Of a stretch of DNA of 5,574 nt, positions 1 through 5,574 are shown piece by piece (within the stretch, counting starts at the first letter, position 1; every line of letters starts with the position of its first letter). Under the pieces are notes generated by a model, which was not told where the DNA came from, searched no databases, and was given only the letters and a program-made list of their open reading frames with translations. A program made the position numbers and the translations under genes. Source of the DNA: Candidatus Cloacimonadota bacterium (lineage in GTDB: Bacteria; Cloacimonadota; Cloacimonadia; Cloacimonadales; TCS61); the NCBI GenBank assembly GCA_030668345.1, contig DAOUUD010000124.1, forward strand, positions 1 to 5,574, given 5' to 3'.

Positions 1-960
1 AAAGGATTCAACCCACCTGTAATAACTGACGATTGGTGGTTAGATATAATTGAATATTCAGGCACTAATCCTATGGAAGGAACATTTCAAGATTCTATGG
101 GTTGGGGTCGTTGGGGTTTTCCCTTACCCGAAAAAAATGAAACTCCAAAATCAAGAGGAAAAAGACTTGCTTTTGCTGCAATGCAAAATGAGTGGCAAAA
201 AAAAGCAGATAATTTAATGATTACTCAAATTACACATCCTTCTATTGTATTAGATTTTATTAATAATCAACCAGGTTTAAAAGATGTTTGTTTTGAGAAC
301 TTGCACTATTTAGCCACATACGCTCCTCAACTTTCAATCAGAGGTTTTGGTGGTATTTTTGAAGATTCTTTTGAAAATTGGTATCTTCATTCTTTAAAAA
401 TTCAAAATGAGAAATCAGCAAATAATGATAAAGGAGGAACAGGATTAACTACAAACAAAAAAGTTCCTGCATGTGATGAACCAGTTGCATTAAGACATCC
501 AACTTTTGGTTTTTATACGCCGTCAACTATAGCGTGTTTCTTTGTTCAAGGTCATCTAATGGGACCTTCTGTGAAAGTATATGAAACAATAGATTATTTA
601 ATGTGGTTTTTATCCTCAAATAGTGAATGGATGCCCGTAAAAATTAGAAATTTTTTAATTGATGGGATAAAAGAATGGATGGTTTGGTTTTGGACTGAAT
701 CAAACAATTGGGAGTTTCCCATTCCAATAAATAAAGATACAGGGACACTATTCAAATCAATGTTTGATGCTTCTGATGAAAAGAACTTTAAATTAACTAA
801 AAGAATTGAAAATGACATTAGAACAAGAATAAAATATTCTAAAGAACATCTTTTACTATCGGATTCAGTTGAAGTATTAGTTGAGAAATTCTTAACACAT
901 AATTTCATAGAATATTGGATTAAAAATAATAAAAAAAGAAGCACAAGGAAAAAGAAATAA
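1..960 (+). CDS. Hypothetical protein, 5'-truncated by the window edge
   Basis: This reading frame is open from the first base (KGFNPPVITDDWW...) to a TAA at 958-960, giving at least 319 residues. The first in-frame ATG is at 73. It has no convincing ribosome site, and the residues before it look like normal protein, so the true start is probably outside the window. I do not recognise the family. The protein is rich in Trp, Phe and Asn, has no obvious membrane segment in the visible part, and ends in a very basic tail (IKNNKKRSTRKKK) that could contact nucleic acid; that is a guess. Codon use is strongly AT-rich (a sampled 60-base line has about 28% GC), unlike topB downstream. The stop lies 4 bases before the attC-like element at 965-1089, the spacing expected of an integron gene cassette. 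It may therefore be a cassette-borne orphan gene. Confidence 0.75.
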   Translation, partial: KGFNPPVITDDWWLDIIEYSGTNPMEGTFQDSMGWGRWGFPLPEKNETPKSRGKRLAFAAMQNEWQKKADNLMITQITHPSIVLDFINNQPGLKDVCFENLHYLATYAPQLSIRGFGGIFEDSFENWYLHSLKIQNEKSANNDKGGTGLTTNKKVPACDEPVALRHPTFGFYTPSTIACFFVQGHLMGPSVKVYETIDYLMWFLSSNSEWMPVKIRNFLIDGIKEWMVWFWTESNNWEFPIPINKDTGTLFKSMFDASDEKNFKLTKRIENDIRTRIKYSKEHLLLSDSVEVLVEKFLTHNFIEYWIKNNKKRSTRKKK

Positions 961-964
961 ATGT

Positions 965-1089
965 GGCTAACAAGCGTGTCGTCGGTTTGGTCTCGCGGTG
1001 GTTTTGTCCTGAACCGTACCGGTTCAAGTGTTGGTCGGTCTGTTTACGACGGAATCCTTCTGATTCCGCCGCACACGCCAAACATTAGC
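965..1089 (+). repeat. attC-like folded element after the first gene
   Basis: The ends form an imperfect inverted repeat. GCTAA (966-970) pairs with TTAGC (1085-1089). After an asymmetric internal loop (CAA against CAAACA), GCGTGT (974-979) pairs with ACACGC (1073-1078), and the stem continues weakly inward through CGTCGG/CCGCCG. Inside are two more hairpins: GAACCG-TAC-CGGTTC (1011-1025) and CGGAATC/GATTCCG around a 5-base loop (1050-1068). Paired core boxes with unpaired bases on one arm, about 125 bp of length and a position just after a stop codon all resemble an integron attC site. GGCTAAC (965-971) fits the R'' consensus at 6 of 7 positions. The other end reads ATTAGCA instead of the expected GTTRRRY, so the cleavage-site G is missing and the site may be degenerate. 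By hand count 67 of 124 bases are G or C, far above the flanking gene. A complex transcription terminator is the main alternative. Confidence 0.55.
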
Positions 1090-1116
1090 ATCAACATGAA
1101 AGAATAGAGAAAAAAA

Positions 1117-1257
1117 ATGAAAAAGTTATTAATTGTAATTGTAATTTTAGTTAATTGTATCTCACTTATCACCCAAACATTAGTTCCGGAAGGAGATGTT
1201 TCAGGAGATTGGTTAATAAATGGTTCACCATATCTAATAGATGGATTAACGATATGA
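1117..1257 (+). pseudogene. Truncated 5' stub of a secreted beta-helix protein gene
   Basis: A 46-codon frame begins at ATG 1117. It encodes a textbook Sec signal peptide: MKK, then the hydrophobic run LLIVIVILVNCISLIT. A short mature segment follows (VPEGDVSGDWLINGSPYLI, then DGLTI). The 'G-D-V-S-G-x-W...SPYLI-DG' pattern matches the amino-terminal segment of right-handed beta-helix surface proteins. It corresponds to residues 35-60 of the protein at 3917 (VGGEITEDTTW...NPYIV). Normally a 'TLTIxPG' segment and hundreds of residues of helix rungs follow. Here the frame stops (TGA 1255-1257) and overlaps the topB start ATG 1254 as ATGA. No remainder of the gene is seen after topB. It is most likely the residue of a recombination event, but it could still be translated and couple ribosomes into topB. 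The ribosome site is weak (AGAGA before an A-run). Confidence 0.6.
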
Positions 1258-3287
1258 AATCATTAGTATTAGCTGAAAAACCCAGTGTGGGTAAAGATCT
1301 GGGAAGAGTGCTGAACTGCCGACCTCGTGGTAGAGGGTATATGGAAGGTGATAAATATGTTGTAACCTGGGCTTTGGGGCATCTGGTCACTTTGGCCGAA
1401 CCTGAAGTATATGATGCAAAGTTCAAGCATTGGAACCTGGACTATCTTCCCATGCTGCCCGAAAAAATGAAATTGAAAGTGATAAAACAAACTTCTCAGC
1501 AATTCCGCACCGTGAAATCTCTATTACAGAGAAAAGATATTTCTGAAGTTATCATTGCCACCGATGCCGGCAGGGAAGGAGAATTAGTAGCCCGTTGGAT
1601 AGTAATGCTGGGTGGTTGGAAGAAAAAAGCAATGAAAAGATTATGGATTTCTTCTCAAACCGATTCTGCCATCAAAGACGGATTTGCCAATCTGAAACCT
1701 TCGCAGAATTACGATAATCTGTTCCATGCAGCGGTAGGAAGAGCCGAAGCTGACTGGCTGGTGGGATTGAACGTGACCCGTGCACTCACTTGTAAGTTTG
1801 ATGCCCGTTTGAATGCCGGCAGGGTGCAGACACCCACTTTGGCTCTAATTGTGAATAGAGAAGAGATCATCAAGAAATTTGTTCCTGTTAATTTCTGGAA
1901 ATTGAATGCACTTTGTACAGGTTTCATAGCTTCCTGGCAGGATCAAAAGGGCAATGATCGAATCTTTGAAAAAGGAAAAGCAGATGGTTTGCTGGCAAGA
2001 CTGAAGGGTAAAAATGCAATCGTTACTTCTGTAACTAAAAAAGCTAAATCAGAATTGGCTCCACTGGCTTATGACCTGACAGAATTGCAGCGTGACGCTA
2101 ACCGACGATACGGTATGAGTGCCAAAGATACATTGCACCACACACAGATGCTTTATGAGCGATATAAACTGGTTACCTATCCTCGAACAGATTCACGATA
2201 CATAACCAAAGATATGGTTCCCACTTTGGGGCAGCGTTTACAGCAAGTTGCCAAGGCTGGTTATAGCAGGCAGGCTCAACCACTTTTGCAGCAGGAATTG
2301 AAACCAACTTCGAGGTTTGTGAACGATGCCAAAGTCAGTGATCATCATGCTATCATTCCCACCGAGATTCCGGTGCATCTCAATTTGCTTTCCAATGACG
2401 AAAGGAAAATCTATGACCTGATCGTAAAACGGTTCATCACAGTGCTGTATCCGCTTCATAAGTATGAACAGATTGTGATTTTACTGGAGATTGAAAAAGA
2501 AACTTTTCGGACAACGGGTAGGATTGTGAAAGAACTCGGTTGGAGAGCTGTTTCGGTAGTAATGAAAGATGATGATGATGAGGAAGATTCCTCGCGTTTC
2601 ATTCCTGAATTGAGTAAGGGGCAGACTGTGAAAGTGAACGATCTGAAACTCGTAGCATCCCAAACAAAACCGCCTTCCCACTACACAGAAGCAACTTTGC
2701 TTACAGCTATGGAAAATCCCGGGAAATTCATTGAAGATGAAGAATTGCGGGATTCCATCAAATCAGGTGGACTTGGAACTCCTGCCACCAGAGCAGATAT
2801 TATAGAGAAAATCATTAAAGGCTATTATGTGGAACGGATCGGTAAGCAAATGGTTCCTACAGCCAAGGCTTTTGAATTGATCCGCCTGGTTCCGGAAACA
2901 CTCAAACATCCTGAACTTACTGCCGAATGGGAAAAGAGATTGGGAAAAATAGCTGCTGGTGAAGAAAATAAAAACAGGTTTATATCAGATATAAGGCAAA
3001 ATACTATGGACTTGGTAAACAAGATCAAAGCTTCCGAGTTTAAATTTACGATAACGAATTTAAGTAAGGAAAAATGTCCGATCTGTGGTAAACCGATGAT
3101 GAAGTTTACAGACAAATTTGTATGCAGCGACCGTAAATGTGGTCATGAAACCGGAGCGGGAAAAGAAACCGGAATGCGTACCGGACGCAAATCTAAAAAA
3201 GATCGGCAAATGGACAGGCAATTGGTCTCCCGCTTTGGCAAACAGAAACAGCAGGAAGAAACTCTGGGCGATCTGTTTGATTTGTAA
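1254..3287 (+). CDS. topB: DNA topoisomerase III-like type IA topoisomerase
   Basis: A 677-residue type IA topoisomerase, which relaxes or decatenates DNA by passing strands through a single-strand break held on a tyrosine. An N-terminal Toprim domain (about 1-150) carries LAEKPSVGKDLG with Glu8, then IIATDAGREGELVARWI with Asp104 and Glu108 as likely metal ligands. The usual DxD is D-A-G here, as in many TopB of this branch. GRVQTPTL is at 189-196. The active-site Tyr309 lies in LVTYPRTDSRY. SGGLGTPATRA is at about 503-513. A four-Cys zinc ribbon follows (Cys608, 611, 624, 629), then a basic tail. The length is normal and the gene looks intact. I chose ATG 1254 because MKSLVLAEKPS is the family start; an in-frame ATG at 1155 only adds residues read from the stub in another phase. 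The start has no clear ribosome site but overlaps the stub stop as ATGA. Sampled GC is about 45%. TopB of this kind is housekeeping in some bacteria and common on integrative elements in others. Confidence 0.93.
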   Translation: MKSLVLAEKPSVGKDLGRVLNCRPRGRGYMEGDKYVVTWALGHLVTLAEPEVYDAKFKHWNLDYLPMLPEKMKLKVIKQTSQQFRTVKSLLQRKDISEVIIATDAGREGELVARWIVMLGGWKKKAMKRLWISSQTDSAIKDGFANLKPSQNYDNLFHAAVGRAEADWLVGLNVTRALTCKFDARLNAGRVQTPTLALIVNREEIIKKFVPVNFWKLNALCTGFIASWQDQKGNDRIFEKGKADGLLARLKGKNAIVTSVTKKAKSELAPLAYDLTELQRDANRRYGMSAKDTLHHTQMLYERYKLVTYPRTDSRYITKDMVPTLGQRLQQVAKAGYSRQAQPLLQQELKPTSRFVNDAKVSDHHAIIPTEIPVHLNLLSNDERKIYDLIVKRFITVLYPLHKYEQIVILLEIEKETFRTTGRIVKELGWRAVSVVMKDDDDEEDSSRFIPELSKGQTVKVNDLKLVASQTKPPSHYTEATLLTAMENPGKFIEDEELRDSIKSGGLGTPATRADIIEKIIKGYYVERIGKQMVPTAKAFELIRLVPETLKHPELTAEWEKRLGKIAAGEENKNRFISDIRQNTMDLVNKIKASEFKFTITNLSKEKCPICGKPMMKFTDKFVCSDRKCGHETGAGKETGMRTGRKSKKDRQMDRQLVSRFGKQKQQEETLGDLFDL

Positions 3288-3298
3288 AGTTGTCATAT

Positions 3299-3321
3299 AA
3301 GCCGCTCTATGAGCGGCTTTT
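3299..3321 (+). terminator. Rho-independent terminator of topB
   Basis: AAGCCGCTC (3299-3307), loop TAT, GAGCGGCTT (3311-3319) form a perfect 9-bp stem with a GC-rich core. The T-run TTTT (3318-3321) follows directly. The hairpin begins 11 bases after the topB stop. It closes the topB transcript and separates it from the recombinase remnant. A partial A-run on the left side means it could also work on the reverse strand, though nothing there needs it. Confidence 0.88.
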
Positions 3322-3498
3322 ATAACAATTTTATTGATAGCAGATATATTCCAAAAGCGAATCAAGTTGCATAAACATAAATGGTGATGTCCTCTTTTTT
3401 AGCTATTGGCTGAATTTTTTTGCTTCTGAAAAAAGAAAACACAAAATAGAAAATTTATAGCATATACAATATAATTAATTATTACTTTAACAAAATAG

Positions 3499-3528
3499 TT
3501 GACATAATTTTTATAAAAATCATTTAAA
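3499..3528 (+). promoter_or_regulatory. Possible sigma-70 type promoter
   Basis: A perfect TTGACA (3499-3504) is followed after 18 bases by TTTAAA (3523-3528), a 4 of 6 match to TATAAT. This sits in the very AT-rich spacer 3322-3563, about 35 bases before the ORF at 3564, and on the far side of the topB terminator. The -35 box is convincing and the -10 box is weak. In such AT-rich DNA the match could be chance. The rest of the spacer holds no gene that I can see. Confidence 0.4.
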
Positions 3529-3554
3529 GAATAATAATAACTAACCAAATTGCA

Positions 3555-3560
3555 GGGAGG
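3555..3560 (+). promoter_or_regulatory. Ribosome binding site of the chimeric ORF
   Basis: GGGAGG lies 3 bases before ATG 3564. The match to the 16S tail is strong, but the spacing is shorter than usual. It supports ATG 3564 as the original start of the signal-peptide gene whose beginning is kept here. Confidence 0.6.
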
Positions 3561-3563
3561 TTT

Positions 3564-3791
3564 ATGAAGAATTTTGTTATCTTTTCTTGTTTTATAGTAT
3601 TTTCATTATCAGTACATAGCTTACGGCATAGTTTTGCAACACATCTTTTGGAGCAGGGAGAAGACTTGAGATACATTCAAAAGATTTTAGGGCATAAAAG
3701 TTCGAAAACAACTGAAATTTATACTCATGTAACTTCTATTGGAATGAATAAAATCAAGAGTCCTTTAGATAGTATAGATATGAAAGATTAA
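3564..3791 (+). pseudogene. Tyrosine recombinase C-terminal remnant fused to a signal peptide
   Basis: The 75-codon frame joins two unrelated parts. Residues 1-16 (MKNFVIFSCFIVFSLS) look like a Sec signal peptide. From about residue 17 the sequence is the C-terminal end of a tyrosine recombinase of the Xer/integrase superfamily: HSLRHSFATHLLEQG with the HxxR box (His18, Arg21), LGHKSS with the third-position His44, and the nucleophile Tyr53 in TEIYTHV. It ends in KIKSPLD, a tail also seen in integron-type and related integrases. The N-terminal DNA-binding domain, the first catalytic Arg and the beta-sheet Lys are absent, so it cannot be an active recombinase on its own. The joint lies near 3608-3614. 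It keeps its own ribosome site and perhaps a promoter, so a short exported peptide could be made. I read it as a degraded integrase left by an integrative or cassette element. Its AT-rich codons match the first gene more than topB. Confidence 0.8.
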
Positions 3792-3857
3792 CTAGTTGTA
3801 CAATAACTACTAAAGAAGTTATTATACAACAAAATTACTGTAACTATAGGTTAGTTA
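3789..3857. repeat. Nested inverted repeat after the recombinase remnant
   Basis: The inner arms GTTGTACAATAACT (3795-3808) and AGTTATTATACAAC (3817-3830) pair over 14 positions with one mismatch, around an 8-base loop. An outer pair, TAACTA (3789-3794) and TAGTTA (3852-3857), surrounds it. The left outer arm includes the TAA stop of the recombinase remnant. GTTAGTT (3850-3856) fits the integron R' box GTTRRRY at 6 of 7 positions. The position just after a recombinase C-terminus suggests an attachment or recombination site. The lack of a GC-rich stem or T-run argues against a standard terminator. TTGTAC (3796) and TATTAT (3820) with an 18-base gap could also act as a weak promoter for the gene at 3917. 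Confidence 0.5.
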
Positions 3858-3888
3858 TGTACACCTTTTTGGTAGGCGCGGGTACATA
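3856..3888. repeat. Inverted repeat upstream of the beta-helix gene
   Basis: TATGTAC (3856-3862) and GTACATA (3882-3888) are perfect 7-base arms around a 19-base loop. Past one bulged A, two more pairs form (CC 3864-3865 with GG 3880-3881). The right arm ends 28 bases before the start at 3917, so it would lie in the 5' leader of the beta-helix mRNA. It could be a leader hairpin or an operator. No known riboswitch or regulator site was recognised. Confidence 0.35.
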
Positions 3889-3906
3889 TGTTAGCAGCAA
3901 CTTAAT

Positions 3907-3911
3907 AGGAG
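3907..3911 (+). promoter_or_regulatory. Ribosome binding site of the beta-helix gene
   Basis: AGGAG ends 5 bases before ATG 3917. It decides the start. The earlier ATG at 3912 overlaps the motif and meets a TGA after two codons. Confidence 0.75.
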
Positions 3912-3916
3912 ATGAT

Positions 3917-5574
3917 ATGAACAAATGCTTTTGTTCCATGTTTTTTACTTTCTTGACTCGTCGTTGCGTTATTCTTACGATTATTTTATTTTCAGCTTGT
4001 TTCCTTTACTCCATTGAAGTAGGCGGCGAAATCACTGAAGACACGACTTGGACACCAGAAAATAATCCTTACATCGTAATTGAAAACATCTATGTGAATG
4101 AAGATGTAACACTGACTGTGTTGCCGGGAACGGAGATAAAAGTAACGGGCGCTTTATTGACCTGCCTGGATGATTTTTACGATAATTTTTTCCTGACCGG
4201 AAGTAGTCCTGATCTTGCTAAATGTATAAAAGTCGATGGCAGGATCATTGCGGAAGGTACAGAACAGGACAGTATCATCTTCACCAGAACGCAGGATTAT
4301 TTTTCTTATAATTGGGGTTCGATCTACATAACATCTACCGCAGACCAATGTAGCTTTAAACATTGTCTTTTCGAACATGCCGCTTGTACTTTAATCTCAT
4401 ACAGTGATATATCTAAAGGACTTCATTTTGGGAATGGTAATGGCATAGTTGAAAATTGTATATTCCTGAATTGTGCTGTCAGTATCAGTGCAGAAGCAAA
4501 TGCAATAAGTCTGGAGATAAATAATAATGAATTTCTTATAACAAATTATGTGAATCCGTATTTGTTAAATTTCTCGCGTGGAAGAAAACACATAGAAACA
4601 AATTATGGGTTAAGCCAGTATGTTTTGGTATGCAATAATACATTTGAAGGTTATTGGTCGTATAACGGAATCGATTGCTATCAGGTATCCTGCGTTGATA
4701 ATATATTTTCTCATTGTAATTCATCGAAGGGGAGTGGTTATTATTACAGGAATGAATTTATCGGAGGTAATTACGGTCTCACAGATGGCGAATTCCTCTA
4801 CATCAAGAAAAACAGTTTTATAGATTGTGGTCGCGCATTATATACTTGGGGTGATGAAGGCTATTATGAGATAAGCGATAATTATTTTGATGAATCTCGG
4901 GTTTCTATATATTTTTGCGATCCTAATAGCTTCTTCGTTAGGAATTATCTTACTAACGTTGGGGGCGGTGTTGCATTTTACGGTGCAATGAGCAGAATTA
5001 CAGATAATATAATCAATAACTGCAATACAGCGTTATCTGCTTATGCTAATGATTTATTTTGCAATAATATTTTCATAAATAATAGTGATGTTTTTTCGTC
5101 TCTTTCAGATAACTGTATTATCCAGAATTGCATTTTACTCAATAATGAGGATTTATATAAATATAATATATATGGTGCACCAATCATTCGTAATTGCATC
5201 ATGGATTTCACACTTCCTCCGGAATGCATTGACGGCGGCGGCAATATCATCGTGGATTCTCTGCAGGTACAATCTATTTTCGCAGATATCCAGAACTGCG
5301 ATTTTCACCTAACACCTGGCAGCATTGCCATTGATGCCGGGTTTGGTGCTCCTGTCTATTATCCCTTCGACCTTGATAATAATAAACGCATCTGGGATGG
5401 AGATGGGAATGGCTCTACTGTTATCGATATTGGTGCCTATGAATACAGCGCTCCGGCTTACGGCGGAATTCAGGGCGTTACCTATAATCCGGCAAACAAT
5501 GAAGCCGTGGATTTTGTATTCATTAAAATAGATAATCAAACCGGTGAATTCATGTTCTCAGACAGCTTGGGTTG
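3917..5574 (+). CDS. Secreted right-handed beta-helix surface protein, 3' end beyond the window
   Basis: The frame is open from ATG 3917 to the right edge: 552 complete residues, no stop. Residues 1-32 form a long signal peptide, with RR at 15-16 and the hydrophobic stretch VILTIILFSACFLYS. Cleavage is likely after Ser32; the FSAC at 25-28 is only a poor lipobox. Residues 33-75 are the usual cap (VGGEITEDTTW...VTLTVLPGTEIKVTG). About 100-440 are beta-helix rungs with repeated 'N-x-F/I...NC' turns such as VENCIFLNC, IKKNSFIDC, ITDNIINNC and NCIIQNC. The helix closes with FHLTPGSIAIDAG (463-475) and an Asp/Asn-rich segment ending DIGAYEY (504-510). GGIQGVTYNPANNEAVDF (516-533) begins a carboxypeptidase-regulatory-like domain. 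A C-terminal sorting or FlgD-like domain would be expected beyond the window. Such proteins are exported and usually cell-surface; ligand or enzyme activity cannot be told. There are 20 Cys in the visible mature part, which is many for an exported protein. Confidence 0.88.
   Translation, partial: MNKCFCSMFFTFLTRRCVILTIILFSACFLYSIEVGGEITEDTTWTPENNPYIVIENIYVNEDVTLTVLPGTEIKVTGALLTCLDDFYDNFFLTGSSPDLAKCIKVDGRIIAEGTEQDSIIFTRTQDYFSYNWGSIYITSTADQCSFKHCLFEHAACTLISYSDISKGLHFGNGNGIVENCIFLNCAVSISAEANAISLEINNNEFLITNYVNPYLLNFSRGRKHIETNYGLSQYVLVCNNTFEGYWSYNGIDCYQVSCVDNIFSHCNSSKGSGYYYRNEFIGGNYGLTDGEFLYIKKNSFIDCGRALYTWGDEGYYEISDNYFDESRVSIYFCDPNSFFVRNYLTNVGGGVAFYGAMSRITDNIINNCNTALSAYANDLFCNNIFINNSDVFSSLSDNCIIQNCILLNNEDLYKYNIYGAPIIRNCIMDFTLPPECIDGGGNIIVDSLQVQSIFADIQNCDFHLTPGSIAIDAGFGAPVYYPFDLDNNKRIWDGDGNGSTVIDIGAYEYSAPAYGGIQGVTYNPANNEAVDFVFIKIDNQTGEFMFSDSLG

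Noticed and set aside
594..944. Reverse-strand frame of 116 codons inside the first gene
   Set aside because: It lies fully opposite a plausible coding frame, has no ribosome site and gives a low-complexity Leu/Phe/Ser-rich product typical of an AT-rich antisense shadow.
1127..1148. Short AATTGT/AATTTT microrepeat suggesting a phase-variation tract
   Set aside because: Only two exact units occur, and they simply encode the Ile/Val hydrophobic core of the signal peptide.
1155..1253. Longer topB start at ATG 1155, adding 33 residues
   Set aside because: The added residues (MYLTYHPNISSGRRC...) are the signal-peptide stub read in another phase and do not resemble any TopB N-terminus. The family start MKSLVLAEKPS fits ATG 1254.
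2825..3365. Reverse-strand frames of about 100 codons over the end of topB and its terminator
   Set aside because: They overlap the conserved zinc-ribbon coding region and the terminator, and their products look like translated complements rather than proteins.
3398..3440. T-run and A-run (TTTTTT...AAAAAA) as a second terminator
   Set aside because: The stem would be only A-T pairs without a GC core, and the strong terminator at 3299-3321 already ends the topB transcript.
4154..5539. Several 60-76 codon frames on both strands between 4154 and 5539
   Set aside because: All lie within the continuous beta-helix frame that begins at 3917. Their products show none of its repeat logic and no ribosome sites.
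1..5574. CRISPR array, tRNA, rRNA or intact insertion sequence
   Set aside because: No regularly spaced direct repeats, no cloverleaf-like sequence, no transposase frame and no target-site duplication pair were found by eye on either strand.

Overview
The window looks like part of an AT-rich bacterial genome. The closest match I can suggest is a Candidatus Cloacimonadota-like, or possibly Bacteroidota-related, anaerobe. This rests mainly on the right-hand gene, a secreted right-handed beta-helix protein ending in a DIGAYEY segment followed by a GGIQGVTYNP start of a carboxypeptidase-regulatory-like repeat. That architecture is familiar from those groups. The taxonomic call is an inference; no rRNA or other marker gene is present.

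Layout, all genes on the + strand. (1) 1-960: the 3' part of an unrecognised AT-rich gene that enters from the left edge. (2) 965-1089: a GC-richer, strongly folded element that starts 4 bases after that gene's stop. Its end repeats resemble the outer arms of an integron attC site. (3) 1117-1257: a 46-codon stub, made of a signal peptide plus the first residues of a beta-helix surface protein. Its stop overlaps the next start as ATGA. (4) 1254-3287: a complete type IA DNA topoisomerase (TopB-like, 677 aa), closed by a perfect 9-bp hairpin terminator. (5) 3322-3563: AT-rich spacer with a possible promoter and a purine-rich ribosome site. (6) 3564-3791: a chimeric 75-codon ORF that joins a signal peptide to the last ~58 residues of a tyrosine recombinase. 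It is best read as a recombinase remnant. (7) 3792-3916: a spacer with two inverted repeats. (8) 3917-5574: the beta-helix surface protein, open to the right edge and therefore incomplete.

The genes do not form an obvious pathway. The region reads as a mosaic. An attC-like element, a topoisomerase of a kind often carried on integrative elements, and a recombinase C-terminus lie between an orphan gene and a surface-protein gene. Two unrelated coding sequences (topB and the recombinase tail) are each joined to the beginning of a secreted-protein gene. Base composition changes along the window: hand-counted 60-base samples gave about 28% GC in the first gene and in the recombinase remnant, 45% in topB, and 54% over the whole attC-like element. 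I see no complete new system. The most interesting signal is the repeated signal-peptide truncation around topB, together with the folded attC-like and inverted-repeat sites.
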